Source of the DNA: CAYTBN01 sp964542165
GTDB lineage: Bacteria > Myxococcota_A > UBA796 > UBA9615 > CAYRNR01
NCBI GenBank assembly: GCA_964542165.1
Contig: CAZITQ010000003.1
Coordinates: 40,183-104,182 of the forward strand
Direction: 5' to 3'
DNA: 64,000 bases
The notes beneath the pieces were generated by a model. It searched no databases. It was not told the origin of the DNA and saw only the letters and a list, made by a program, of their open reading frames with translations. Each line of letters begins with the position of its first letter. Position 1 is the stretch's first letter. The translations under genes were made by a program, and so were the position numbers. Shown here piece after piece: positions 1 to 8,568 of the stretch.

Positions 1-29
1 AGGGAGAGCAACGGGCTTCGGGCGTTCAT
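1..29 (-). CDS. Partial gene start downstream of flgG, probably flgA (P-ring assembly chaperone)
   Basis: Four bases downstream of the flgG stop an ATG opens a reading frame that runs off the window after nine codons. It encodes M-N-A-R-S-P-L-L-S, a plausible beginning of a signal peptide. In many flagellar operons flgA, a periplasmic chaperone for the FlgI P-ring, follows flgG directly, so flgA is the natural guess. No strong Shine-Dalgarno is visible (only AGCGGTG). The assignment rests on position alone. Confidence 0.35.
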
Positions 30-33
30 CGAT

Positions 34-816
34 TCACCGCTTGATCTGGTTGGTGGTCTGCAGCACCTCGTCGCTGGCCTCGATCACCTTGCTGACCAGT
101 TCGTAGGAGCGCTGGGCGCGGATCAGGTTGACCAGCTCCTCGGCCACGTCCACGTTGGAGCTCTCCAACGCCCCCTGCAGGATGCCGCCCAGGCCGGGGT
201 CGCCGGGGATCCCGGACAGGGCGTCCCCGCTGGCCTCGGTGGCCCGGAACAGGTTGCGGCCCTCGGCCAGCATGCCGGCGGGGTTGGAGAAGTTGGCGAC
301 CAGGATCTGTCCCAGCTGGGTCTCCGACTCCTCGCCGTCCACCTTGGCCGTCACCGTGCCGTCCTGGCCCACCGTGATCATGGCCCCCTCGGGGATGGTG
401 ATGCCGGGACTGAGCATGGCCCCGTCGATGGTGACCAGGTTGCCCTCGGAGTCGAGACGGAACGAGCCGTCCCGGGTGTAGGCCTCGCTGCCGTCCGCCA
501 TCTGGACGACGAAGAAGCCCGGGCCGTCGATCATCAGGTCCGTGGCGTTGCCCGTCACCTCCGCCCCGCCCTGTTCGAAGGAGCGGCGCAGGGACGACAG
601 CTGGACGCCGTGGCCCACCTGGACCCCCGTGGTGTCCTGGTTGCCGTCCGAGGTCTCGGTGCCGGGGTTCTGCAGCTGCTGGTAGTACAGGTCCTGGAAG
701 CTCTCCCGGACCTTCTTGAACCCGGTGGTGCCCACGTTCGCCAGGTTGTTGGCGATGTTGTCCATCTTCACCTGCTGTGCGGACATCCCGCTGGCAGCGC
801 TGTAGAGGGCTCGCAT
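34..816 (-). CDS. flgG: Flagellar distal rod protein FlgG
   Basis: This 260-residue protein has the length and architecture of FlgG, the distal rod subunit exported through the flagellar type III apparatus. The N-terminus carries the rod/hook family signature (MRALYSAASGM, then NIANNLANVGTTGFKK). The C-terminus has the matching amphipathic helix around residues 220-260 (LVNLIRAQRSYELVSKVIEASDE). The central part (about 90-200) is the FlgE/F/G beta domain with the GPGFFVVQ and YTRDGSF motifs. The start is preceded by AAGGA seven bases upstream. It follows flgF by 12 bases and is the last complete gene of the motA-flgG transcription unit in the window. Confidence 0.95.
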   Translation of the reverse strand: MRALYSAASGMSAQQVKMDNIANNLANVGTTGFKKVRESFQDLYYQQLQNPGTETSDGNQDTTGVQVGHGVQLSSLRRSFEQGGAEVTGNATDLMIDGPGFFVVQMADGSEAYTRDGSFRLDSEGNLVTIDGAMLSPGITIPEGAMITVGQDGTVTAKVDGEESETQLGQILVANFSNPAGMLAEGRNLFRATEASGDALSGIPGDPGLGGILQGALESSNVDVAEELVNLIRAQRSYELVSKVIEASDEVLQTTNQIKR

Positions 817-828
817 GTGTCGTCCTTC

Positions 829-1581
829 CTAACTCGCGGTCGCCTTGCCAACTCGGTTGTTGAGCTGCCCCTCGGTCTCGTCCACGCTCTCCAGGGCCTG
901 GCTGTAGGCCTGGTAGAAGCGGCTGAGGCGGATGAGCTCTACCAGCTCCCGCATCGGATCCACGTTGGATTGCTCCAGGGCGCCCTGGACCACCCGGGTC
1001 TCCTCGCCGGCCTGGGTCGACGCCGCACCGCCGGCCGAGAAGAGGTTCGATCCCTCCCGGCTCAGCACCTGCGGGTCGGCGAAGGTGGCGATCTGGAGCT
1101 TCGCCATGGCCCCGCTCTCCTGGGTCAGCGTGCCGTCCTCGGCGATCTGGAACGCTCCGGCTCCGATGGCGATGGTGCCGCCACCCTCGTCCAGCACGTG
1201 CCCCCCGGACTGGTGGACCAGCAGGCCCTCGTCGCTCACCGCCAGGGTGCCGTCCCGGGTGTACAGGGTCTCTCCCCCCTCGACCTGGACGGCCAGAAAC
1301 CCGGTACCGCGCAGGGCCACGTGGGCGGGATCGCCGGTGGTGACCACCGCCCCGGCGCTCATGTCGTGGCCGATCCCGTCCAGGGAGAGGTAGGTCTGGG
1401 CCAGGGACAGGGCGGCCTCGTTGTCCTCGCTGCCGGCGTCGTCCGGCGACACGGATCGGAACAGGGCCACCTGGGCCTTGAATCCCGGGGTGTCGGCATT
1501 GGCCAGGTTGTTGGCCACCACGTCCAGGCCCTCGAAGGACCGGGTCCCGGCGGCCAGGGAGGTGTAGATGGCGTGGCTCAC
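829..1581 (-). CDS. flgF: Flagellar proximal rod protein FlgF
   Basis: The 250-residue product belongs to the FlgE/F/G rod-hook family and is called FlgF because it is shorter and more divergent than the adjacent FlgG. Its N-terminus has IYTSLAAGTRSFEGLDVVANNLANADTPGFK, split by a substitution-rich stretch, and a conserved C-terminal helix (LVELIRLSRFYQAYSQALES). GTG at 1581-1579 overlaps the fliA stop as GTGA and has GAGGAGGA four bases upstream. The protein forms the proximal rod with FlgB and FlgC. The order fliA-flgF-flgG resembles other sigma-54-controlled flagellar loci. Confidence 0.9.
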   Translation of the reverse strand: MSHAIYTSLAAGTRSFEGLDVVANNLANADTPGFKAQVALFRSVSPDDAGSEDNEAALSLAQTYLSLDGIGHDMSAGAVVTTGDPAHVALRGTGFLAVQVEGGETLYTRDGTLAVSDEGLLVHQSGGHVLDEGGGTIAIGAGAFQIAEDGTLTQESGAMAKLQIATFADPQVLSREGSNLFSAGGAASTQAGEETRVVQGALEQSNVDPMRELVELIRLSRFYQAYSQALESVDETEGQLNNRVGKATAS

Positions 1582-2438
1582 GCGGTCCTCCTCGGTTGAC
1601 TCCCGCTCGCAGATCGTCGGCCCCGCTGGGCGCTCGGACGCCCCCGCCGCGGCTTGGCCCGCCCGCGCTTGGGCGCTTCACCGGTCATGTGGGAGCGCAG
1701 TCGCAGGCAGGCTTCGGTGTGGATCTGGGACACCCGGGACTCGGTCACGCCGAGCACCGCGCCGATCTCCTTCAGGGTCAGGTCCTTCATGTAGTACAGG
1801 ATGAGGACCGTCCGCTGCCGCTCGGTCAGGTGCTCCTGGATCGCCTTGCCCATGCTGGACAGGGTCTCCTTGAGAGCCACCTGCTCCTCCACGGTCGAGG
1901 AGTCGGGGTCGCCCAGCATCTCCGCCAGGGGCCGGGACTCCTCGGATCGCTTGTTCTCGTAGGAGACCAGCAGCACGTTTCGGCTGTCGTCGACCATCTT
2001 CCAGTACTGGTCCATGCCGACGCCCATGTCCTCGGCCACCTCCTCGGGCTTGGGGGTGCGGCCGAGCTGGCGCTCCAGGGACGAGATCACCACCTCGATC
2101 TGGTTGGCGGTCGCCCGCGCCTGGCGGGAGATGGGGTCCAGGCGGCGCAGCACGTCCAGCATCGCGCCGCGGATCCGGAAGTCGGCGAACGTGGAGAATT
2201 GGACGTGCCGGTTGGGGTCGTAGCGATTCATGGCGTCCAGCAGTCCGAGGGCACCCGAGTTGATCAGGTCCTCGAGCTCCAACGCCGCGTCGTCCGGGAT
2301 TCGCGCCTTGAGCCGCCGGGCCATCGCGGCCACCCGCGGGGAGAATTTCTGCACGACCTCGTCCCGGGTCATCCCGTCGATCTGGGTCGCATCGCGGTAG
2401 GCCGCCGGGCCGTAGTTCATCGCGGGCGTACGCGTCAT
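1578..2438 (-). CDS. fliA: Flagellar sigma factor FliA (sigma-28)
   Basis: This 286-residue sigma-70 family protein has the regions of FliA/WhiG-type sigma factors. Region 2 covers about residues 35-110 (LINSGALGLLDAMNRYDPNRHVQFSTFADFRIRGAMLD is the region 2.2-2.4 core in pieces). Region 3 is at about 115-160 (LGRTPKPEEVAEDMG). Region 4 has the helix-turn-helix at about 205-255 (LTLKEIGAVLGVTESRVSQIH). A basic low-complexity tail of about 30 residues follows. It should direct late flagellar genes, none of which lie here. ATG overlaps the flhF stop by four bases. A downstream ATG (codon 7) is possible but lacks a ribosome binding site. Confidence 0.93.
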   Translation of the reverse strand: MTRTPAMNYGPAAYRDATQIDGMTRDEVVQKFSPRVAAMARRLKARIPDDAALELEDLINSGALGLLDAMNRYDPNRHVQFSTFADFRIRGAMLDVLRRLDPISRQARATANQIEVVISSLERQLGRTPKPEEVAEDMGVGMDQYWKMVDDSRNVLLVSYENKRSEESRPLAEMLGDPDSSTVEEQVALKETLSSMGKAIQEHLTERQRTVLILYYMKDLTLKEIGAVLGVTESRVSQIHTEACLRLRSHMTGEAPKRGRAKPRRGRPSAQRGRRSASGSQPRRTA

Positions 2439-3487
2439 CGGACCGCACCCTCTCCGGTATTGGCCAGCAGCGACTCACCCGTCTCCGTAGGGGGCTCGTC
2501 CTCGCATCCCGACAGTCGCTCCACGAGTTCGGACCACCTCGCCAGTTCGATGCGGGGGATGTCGTTGGGCTCCTTGCCCTGAATCCCCAGCGGTCCGTTC
2601 GTGCCCAGGGCCAGGCCGACCACCGACCCCAGCTGCGTGTCGTCGTCCACTCCGGTCATCAACCAGCCGGTGTGGGTCTGCTTCGCGCACGCGCTCAGCA
2701 GGCCCACCGACTCCGATATGGGTCCCATCGCATCCACCACCGGTACCAGCGTCATCTCCGGGAACAGCCGCCACCACGACGACAGCCCCAGCCGTGGCTC
2801 GCCCAGGCACGGCGGCGGCAGATCGATCACCACCAGTCGCACGTCCGGGAGCCGGGAAACCGCGAGCGCGGCTTCGTCCGCGCTCTCGTAGCCGAAGACC
2901 TCGACCCCGTCGCCCGGCATCACCGGCGCCTGCGCCGTGAGCAGGGCGACCCGCTCGGGGATGATCTCGCTGGCCATCCGGCACAGCCCGCCGGCCACCG
3001 TGGACCGACCTGTGAAGGGGTGCCCCACGACTCCCAGGATCTGGAGCTGGGACAGGTCCAGCGCCGGACTACACGGCGCCTTGTTGTCGAGAATGCGCTG
3101 CACGCTCTCCCAGGGCATGGCGTCCAGGGCGTCGTCCTGGTCCCAGGCCTGCCGGACCAGCAGGGTGGCCTGGTCTTCCCGCACGCCGGTCTGGCACAGG
3201 GTGCGCCACACTCGCTCGTAGCGCGTCGGCCAGCGCTCGGCGCCGCGGTTCGCCGGCTCCCGGGCCTCGGTCTTCTTCTCCAGAGGCCGCAGGAAGTCCA
3301 CCAGGCTGGGGATGCCCACCTTGTCCATGGCCGAGACCACCAGCTCCGTTCGGGTCACGCCCTGCTCGTCGCGCACCGACCGCACGTCGACGATGACGAT
3401 GTCCTCGCCCAGCTCGCGGAACGCGCGGCGGGCGGCGTCGCTGAGGGAGCGGCCGTGGAAGCGGAAAGTCTTCTTGCCCGGTGTCAT
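2435..3487 (-). CDS. flhF: FlhF-like SRP-type protein with degenerate GTPase motifs
   Basis: Position between flhA and fliA and the N-terminal domain (KKTFRFHGRSLSDAARRAF, then LGEDIVIVDVRSV) identify a FlhF homologue, the SRP-like GTPase that sets flagellar position and number. The nucleotide-binding motifs are eroded. The P-loop at about 155-163 reads GHPFTGRST, with Arg in place of the catalytic Lys. The DTAG motif is IDLPPP (about 221-226), and the TKLD specificity motif is TGVD (about 278-281). The residues that follow (DTQLGSVVGLALGTNGPLG) still match the FlhF fold. At 350 residues it is somewhat short. No flhG lies between it and fliA. It may act as a nucleotide-independent scaffold. 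Confidence 0.8.
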   Translation of the reverse strand: MTPGKKTFRFHGRSLSDAARRAFRELGEDIVIVDVRSVRDEQGVTRTELVVSAMDKVGIPSLVDFLRPLEKKTEAREPANRGAERWPTRYERVWRTLCQTGVREDQATLLVRQAWDQDDALDAMPWESVQRILDNKAPCSPALDLSQLQILGVVGHPFTGRSTVAGGLCRMASEIIPERVALLTAQAPVMPGDGVEVFGYESADEAALAVSRLPDVRLVVIDLPPPCLGEPRLGLSSWWRLFPEMTLVPVVDAMGPISESVGLLSACAKQTHTGWLMTGVDDDTQLGSVVGLALGTNGPLGIQGKEPNDIPRIELARWSELVERLSGCEDEPPTETGESLLANTGEGAVR

Positions 3488-3490
3488 CCG

Positions 3491-5572
3491 CTACACCCCC
3501 ACCATTCCCAGGTTCTCGACCCTCGCCGTCGCCGACACCTCGCCGCTGCTCATCACGCCGACGGTGGGCAGCACCCGCTCGAGCAACCGGCGAAGGGGCC
3601 TGCGCAGGACGGGGCTGGTGAGCAGAACCGGGAAGCTGTCGCCCCGGGCGTGCCGTTCCACCGCCTTGCCGATGCGCTTGACCAGCTCCCGGACCTGCAC
3701 CGGTTCCAGGGTGATCTGGGCGCCGTCTTCGCCCGCTCGCAGCGATTCCCGCAGCCGCTCCTCGGTCTGTGGGTGCAGCACCAGGCAGCGCAGTCGCCCC
3801 TGGGTGTCCTCGAACTGATGGGTGATCTGCCGCGCCAGGCGCCGGCGGACCGCCTCGGTCAGCTCCGCGGTGTCCTTGGTGCGCTCGCCCTCGTCCGCGA
3901 GCGCCTCGAGGATGGTCAGCATGTCGCGCACCGAGATGTTCTCGGCCAGCAGCCGGCGGATCACGTGCAGTACGGTCCCCAGGGACAGGGTGTTGGGGAT
4001 CAGGTCGTCGACCACCTTGGGGTGGGTCTTGGCCACGGTATCCAGGATCCGCTGCAGGTCCTGTCGGTTGATCAGCTCCGGCGAGTACCCCTTGATCACC
4101 TCGGCGATGTGCGTGCTGATGATGTTGGGCGGATCGACCACGGTGTAGCCAGCCCGCCGCGCCTCCTCCTGCTGCTCCGGCTTGATCCAGATCGCGTCCA
4201 GGCCGAAGGCGGGCTCCTTGCCCGGCGTGCCCTGGATCCTGCGGCGCGCGTTGCCCGGGTCGATGGCCATCAGGTGACGCGGCAGCAGCTCGCCGGCGGC
4301 CACCTCGGTGCCCCTCAGGAGCACCTTGTACTCGCCGGGCTTGAGCCGGACGTTGTCCCGGATGTGGATCGGCGGAACCACGATCCCCAGGGATCGGGCG
4401 AGCTGCCGGCGCAGTCGTTGCACCCGCTCCATGAGCTCGCCGCCCTTGCGCGGGTCCACCAGCGGCACCAGGTCGAAGCCGACCTCCATCTCCAGGGTGT
4501 CCAGGGCCAGCAGATCCTCCATCGGGCCCTCGGTGTCTCCCACCGGGACCTCGTCCTCGGAGGGCTGGGACTGGTCGGTCCGCTGGCGCTTGGCGGCTCT
4601 CGCGGCGCGCCATCCCAGGAAGCCCACCGCCAGCGCGATCATCAGGAACGGGGTCCGGAAGCCGGGGATGAGCATCATCAGGCCCATCAGCAGGGCGAGC
4701 GCCACCAGGACCTTGGGGTTGGACAGGAACTGCTTGCCGATCTGGCGATCCAGCCGCACGGCGCCCCCGACGCGGGTGACGATGATGCCGGCCGCGACGC
4801 TGATCACCAGCGCCGGGATCTGGCTCACCAGGCCGTCGCCCACGGTGAGGATCGTGTACACCGACGTGGCCTCGCCCAGGGAGAGGTCGTGTCGCGCCAC
4901 CCCCACGATCAGGCCGCCGATGATGTTGATGCCGGTGATCAGGATGCCCGCGATGGCGTCCCCGCGGATGAACTTGCTGGCGCCGTCCATGGCCCCGTAG
5001 AACTCGCTCTGCAGCGCCACCTCTTCGCGCCGCTTGCGTGCCTGTTCCTCGTTGATCAACCCCGACGACAGGTCCGCGTCGATGGCCATCTGCTTGCCGG
5101 GCATCGCGTCGAGGGTGAAGCGCGCGGCCACCTCGGCGATGCGCCCCGATCCCTTGGTGATCACGAAGAAGTTGATGATCACCAGCAGGATGAAGATCAC
5201 CAGCCCGACCACAAAGTCGCCGGACACCATCAGATGCCCGAAGGTCTCGATCAGGTTCCCCGCGGCGTCGCTGCCCTCGTGCCCGTGCACCAGGATCAAC
5301 CGGGTCGAGGCCACGTTGAGGGAGAGCCGGAACAGGGTGGTGAACAGCAGCACGGTCGGGAAGACCGAGAATTCCAGGGTTTCCTTGACGTAGAAGGTGA
5401 GCAGGAACACCAGCAGGCTGACCCCGATGGAGGTGGCCAGCAGCATGTCCATGGTCCAGTCGCGGACCGGCACCACGATGGGAAGCAGGACGAAGACGAA
5501 GGCCGCCGGCCACAGCGACGCCAACGCGCTGAGCCCCGAGCTTCCTAGCTTCCTGCCGTTACCGTCCGCCAT
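3491..5572 (-). CDS. flhA: Flagellar type III export gate protein FlhA
   Basis: The 693-residue protein has the FlhA layout. About eight transmembrane helices lie in residues 20-315. They are interrupted by the conserved cytoplasmic FHIPEP-type loop at about 135-215 (FTLDAMPGKQMAIDADLSSGLINEEQA, in pieces). A linker and a large cytoplasmic domain (about 350-693) that docks export chaperones follow. The C-terminal domain contains PNTLSLGTVLHVIRRLLAE and NLEALADE-like segments typical of FlhA. The start has AGGACGG about nine bases upstream. The gene lies 29 bases after flhB and three before flhF. Confidence 0.96.
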   Translation of the reverse strand: MADGNGRKLGSSGLSALASLWPAAFVFVLLPIVVPVRDWTMDMLLATSIGVSLLVFLLTFYVKETLEFSVFPTVLLFTTLFRLSLNVASTRLILVHGHEGSDAAGNLIETFGHLMVSGDFVVGLVIFILLVIINFFVITKGSGRIAEVAARFTLDAMPGKQMAIDADLSSGLINEEQARKRREEVALQSEFYGAMDGASKFIRGDAIAGILITGINIIGGLIVGVARHDLSLGEATSVYTILTVGDGLVSQIPALVISVAAGIIVTRVGGAVRLDRQIGKQFLSNPKVLVALALLMGLMMLIPGFRTPFLMIALAVGFLGWRAARAAKRQRTDQSQPSEDEVPVGDTEGPMEDLLALDTLEMEVGFDLVPLVDPRKGGELMERVQRLRRQLARSLGIVVPPIHIRDNVRLKPGEYKVLLRGTEVAAGELLPRHLMAIDPGNARRRIQGTPGKEPAFGLDAIWIKPEQQEEARRAGYTVVDPPNIISTHIAEVIKGYSPELINRQDLQRILDTVAKTHPKVVDDLIPNTLSLGTVLHVIRRLLAENISVRDMLTILEALADEGERTKDTAELTEAVRRRLARQITHQFEDTQGRLRCLVLHPQTEERLRESLRAGEDGAQITLEPVQVRELVKRIGKAVERHARGDSFPVLLTSPVLRRPLRRLLERVLPTVGVMSSGEVSATARVENLGMVGV

Positions 5573-5601
5573 CCTGGAACCGTCCTATCCCTGACGCTGT
5601 G

Positions 5602-6708
5602 TCACCGCGTTGACGGCGACGGTTCATCCGCCTCCATGCCTCTCAAACCCCGGATTCGATGGACGAAGCTGAGGATCTCGGCCACCGGTCCGAACAACTC
5701 CTGCGGTATCGGGTCACCCACGTCACATTGTTTGTACAAGGTTCGTGCCAACGGTCGATTCTGCAGCTGGGGGATGCCGTGCTTGCGCGCTTCGGCGCGG
5801 ATCCGCATCGCCAGGTGATCGGCCCCCATGGCCACGATCTCCGGGACCTCGGTGACCCCGTGGACGTAGCGCAGCGCCACGGCGATGTGCTCGGGGTTGT
5901 TGACCACCACGTCCGCGTCCCCGACCGCGGAGATCATCCGGTTGCTCGACAGCTCCTGGGCGACCTTGCGGCGCTTGGCCTTGACGTGGGGATCCCCCTC
6001 CTGCTCCTTCACGTCCCGCTTGAGCTCCTCCCGGGTCATCCGCATCTTCTTGGTGATCCGGTAGATCTGGATCCCGTAGTCGAGCACCGCGGGCGCCAGC
6101 AGGGCCACCGCCGTGGCCCCGGCCAGCCGCAGCGCCACCTCGCCCATCACCCCCACGGACCGGTGCAGATCCGCCCGATGCAGGGACAGCAGCGAGCCGA
6201 TGTCGGCCCTCAACACCAGGTAGGCCCCCGCCATCACTGCCGCCAGCTTGAGCAGGGACTTGAGCAGCTCGATCCAGGCCTGGGAGCCGACCAGCCGCTT
6301 GACCCCCTCCAGGGGATTGAGCTTGCTCAGGTCGGGCTTCATCGCCTTGAAGGTCACGTTCCCCTGGGTCTGGGCCAGCCCCACCACCAGAGCCACCAGG
6401 CAGATCGCCACCAGCACCGGCGCCAGAAACGAGATACAGCCCCCCAGCAGCGCCGGGATCCACAGCCGCCAGGTCTCGATGGAGTCGGCGGGAGCGGCGG
6501 CCAGCATCAGCGGCGCACGCATTGCCTCGCAGACCGCCTCGACGGCCTCCGGAGCCCCCACCACGACCAGGGGGATGATCACGAGCATCGAGAGGACGGA
6601 GATGAGGTCGCGGGAGACCGGGATGCGTCCCTGCTCCCGGAACTCCTTCCGACGTTGGTCGGTGGGTTCCTCTGTACGTTCTTGTGAGTCGGCCTGTTCT
6701 TCCGCCAT
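5602..6708 (-). CDS. flhB: Flagellar export switch protein FlhB (NPEH variant)
   Basis: The 368-residue product has four membrane helices (about 35-210) and a cytoplasmic C-domain, as in FlhB, which switches substrate specificity from rod/hook to filament proteins. The conserved region before the cleavage site is intact (MTREELKRDVKEQEGDP, VKAKRRKVAQ). The autocleavage motif, normally NPTH, is N271-P272-E273-H274: Thr is replaced by Glu while the scissile Asn-Pro bond is kept. The tail (IPQLQNRPLARTLYKQ) matches the family. It is encoded six bases after fliR, so translation is probably coupled. Confidence 0.95.
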   Translation of the reverse strand: MAEEQADSQERTEEPTDQRRKEFREQGRIPVSRDLISVLSMLVIIPLVVVGAPEAVEAVCEAMRAPLMLAAAPADSIETWRLWIPALLGGCISFLAPVLVAICLVALVVGLAQTQGNVTFKAMKPDLSKLNPLEGVKRLVGSQAWIELLKSLLKLAAVMAGAYLVLRADIGSLLSLHRADLHRSVGVMGEVALRLAGATAVALLAPAVLDYGIQIYRITKKMRMTREELKRDVKEQEGDPHVKAKRRKVAQELSSNRMISAVGDADVVVNNPEHIAVALRYVHGVTEVPEIVAMGADHLAMRIRAEARKHGIPQLQNRPLARTLYKQCDVGDPIPQELFGPVAEILSFVHRIRGLRGMEADEPSPSTR

Positions 6709-6714
6709 CTCGGC

Positions 6715-7479
6715 CTACCCGCGGATCGGCAACATGGCGGCGCGGAAGAGCATCTTGAGCAGCTCGTCGATCCCCCCGATGGGAGACCGGAGCACGAAGG
6801 ACGCCACCGTCAGTCCGAGCACCAGGTTCAACAACATGCCGAAGGCGAAGTAGATGTTCAGCTGGGGAGTGGCCCGGACCGACAGGGCGATGGCGACGGT
6901 CGACAGCATGGTCACCGCCACCACCGGGACCGCCATCTCACAGCCGGCCAGCAGCATCCCGGCCAGCAGCTTCGACGCCATCAGGCCCAGGTCCGGATCC
7001 AGCCACTGCCCGCCGGCGGGGAGCTCCTGGAACGACATGAGCAGCCCGCGAACCATCAGGTTGTGGCCGCCGGCCACCACCACCGCCAGCCCCACCAGCG
7101 CCGTGATCAGCCTCCCCATCTCGCTGCTCGAGCTCCCCAGCTGGGGATCGAAGAGCTGGGACACCCCGGTCCCGATCTGGAAACCCATGACCGTTCCCGC
7201 CACGTGGACCGCGGTGTAGACCAGCAGCGCCATGAACCCCATGCTGATGCCCAGCATGAATTCGCCGGCGCCCAGGGTCAGCAGACCCAACATCGAGGGG
7301 GGCACCACCGCCTCGGAAGCCGCCGAGGGGGCGGCGACGAAGGCCAGCAGGCAGGCGAAGGCCATGCGGATCTTGACCGGGATCTGCTTGGCGATGATGG
7401 GCGCCGACGTGAAGAAGCCGAGACAGCGCGTCGCCACCGCGAGCCAGGTGGCCACCAGCTCCGGCTCGAGGGTCGGCAT
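6715..7479 (-). CDS. fliR: Flagellar export gate protein FliR
   Basis: This 254-residue membrane protein has about six hydrophobic segments and the FliR signatures PIIAKQIPVKIRMAFACLLAF and LGISMGFMALLVYTAV-like stretches. FliR forms the export gate core with FliP and FliQ. The ATG at 7479-7477 shares one base with the fliQ stop (TGATG). This was chosen over a longer in-frame extension because that extension reads through fliQ out of frame and looks non-coding. The C-terminal helix (LKMLFRAAMLPIRG) is typical. Confidence 0.94.
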   Translation of the reverse strand: MPTLEPELVATWLAVATRCLGFFTSAPIIAKQIPVKIRMAFACLLAFVAAPSAASEAVVPPSMLGLLTLGAGEFMLGISMGFMALLVYTAVHVAGTVMGFQIGTGVSQLFDPQLGSSSSEMGRLITALVGLAVVVAGGHNLMVRGLLMSFQELPAGGQWLDPDLGLMASKLLAGMLLAGCEMAVPVVAVTMLSTVAIALSVRATPQLNIYFAFGMLLNLVLGLTVASFVLRSPIGGIDELLKMLFRAAMLPIRG

Positions 7480-7751
7480 CACAGGGTGGGGCCCGCCGCG
7501 ATCAGCGCGAAGATGCCCTCGGTGAACTCGATCACCATACGCAGCATGAACGACCCGAAGACCACCATCCCGATCATCACCGCCGCGATCTTGGGCACGA
7601 AGACCAGGGTCATCTCGTGGACCTGCGTGGCGGCCTGGAAGATGGCAATCGTCAGCCCGACACACAGCGAGCACAGCAGCAGGGGCGCCGCGGTCAACAG
7701 CACCGTGGTTATCGCCTGCTGTCCGATCTCCAGGGCGTGCTGGGGGTCCAT
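7479..7751 (-). CDS. fliQ: Flagellar export gate protein FliQ
   Basis: This small 90-residue protein has two transmembrane helices (about 15-40 and 50-75) and the FliQ consensus: ALEIGQQAITTVLLTAAPLL, FQAATQVHEMTLVFVPKI. The ATG at 7751 gives the usual family length of 85-90. A longer upstream frame would add 19 unconserved residues. It sits between fliP and fliR in the canonical fliPQR order, and its stop overlaps the fliR start by one base. Confidence 0.94.
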   Translation of the reverse strand: MDPQHALEIGQQAITTVLLTAAPLLLCSLCVGLTIAIFQAATQVHEMTLVFVPKIAAVMIGMVVFGSFMLRMVIEFTEGIFALIAAGPTL

Positions 7752-7815
7752 GGTCTTCCTCCCGTCCTCGGGTTCGTCGCCGTCTTGGTCACTCGTCGCG
7801 CGCGCCACGCGCCCG

Positions 7816-8568
7816 TCAGCGGAAGCCCATCAACAACGACCCCACGAGCAGGTTCCAGCCATCCACGAGGACGAACAGCAGGATCTTGAAGGGCAGTGAG
7901 ATCACCACCGGCGGCAGGACCATCATCCCCATGGCGAGCAGGATCGTGCTCACCAGCAGGTCGATGATCAGGAAGGGGATGTACAGCAGAAAGCCGATCT
8001 CGAAGGCCGTCCTGAGCTCGGACAGCATGAACGCCGGGATCAACACGCCCATCTTGACGTCTGCCTTCGACGTCGGACGTGGTCCCGGGCTGTGGGCCAC
8101 CATCAGCTCCAGATCGTTGAGCCGGGTCTGGCGGAACATGAAGTCCCGCAGGGGAACGGTGGCGATGGAGACGGCGGTCTCCGCGTCGATCTCACCCGCC
8201 TTGTAGGGCTCGTAGGCCTCGGTCTTCATGGTCTCGATGACCGGCGCCATGACGAAGAAGGTGAGGAAGAGCGACAGGCCGATCAGGACCTGGTTGGGCG
8301 GCGTGTTCTGGGTGCCCATGGCCTGGCGCAGGAAGGAAAAGACGATGATCAAGCGCGTGAAGCTCGTCAGCGTGATCAGCAGCGCCGGCGCCAGGGCCAG
8401 GACGGTGAGGATGCTCAGGGCGACCAGGGCGGTCTCGACCCAGCTCGATCCCTCGGGAACGTTGATCAGCCCGGCCCAGGCCGGGTCCGCCCCGGGCGCG
8501 GCCAGCGCAACGGACGGCAACGCGAGGATCGCGAGGCCGACCAGCAACCAGCGGGGGCTAGCCTTCAT
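7816..8568 (-). CDS. fliP: Flagellar export gate protein FliP
   Basis: The 250-residue protein begins with a cleavable-type signal peptide (MKASPRWLLVGLAILALPSVALA), which is characteristic of FliP. Four membrane helices follow, with the family motifs LTSFTRLIIVFSFLRQAMGTQ (about 65-85), PPNQVLIGLSLFLTFFVMAP and KMGVLIPAFMLSELRTAFEIGF in the second half. FliP pentamers form the export pore with FliR and FliQ. ATG overlaps the fliO stop as ATGA. A 64-base gap separates it from fliQ, the longest gap in this part of the operon; no promoter was recognised in it. Confidence 0.95.
   Translation of the reverse strand: MKASPRWLLVGLAILALPSVALAAPGADPAWAGLINVPEGSSWVETALVALSILTVLALAPALLITLTSFTRLIIVFSFLRQAMGTQNTPPNQVLIGLSLFLTFFVMAPVIETMKTEAYEPYKAGEIDAETAVSIATVPLRDFMFRQTRLNDLELMVAHSPGPRPTSKADVKMGVLIPAFMLSELRTAFEIGFLLYIPFLIIDLLVSTILLAMGMMVLPPVVISLPFKILLFVLVDGWNLLVGSLLMGFR

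Noticed and set aside
2672..5548. A 958-codon plus-strand frame through flhF and flhA
   Set aside because: It is antisense to clearly conserved flagellar genes, rich in His/Gln/Arg from reversed GC-rich codons, and has no domain or ribosome binding site.
5607..5624. A third copy of the CCGTCAA-N4-TTGACGG palindrome between flhB and flhA
   Set aside because: Only the right half-site matches (left half 4 of 7), and no sigma-54 promoter accompanies it.
5731..5746. A sigma-54-like TGGCACG-N4-TTGT inside flhB
   Set aside because: The -12 element has GT instead of the essential GC and it lies inside a coding region.
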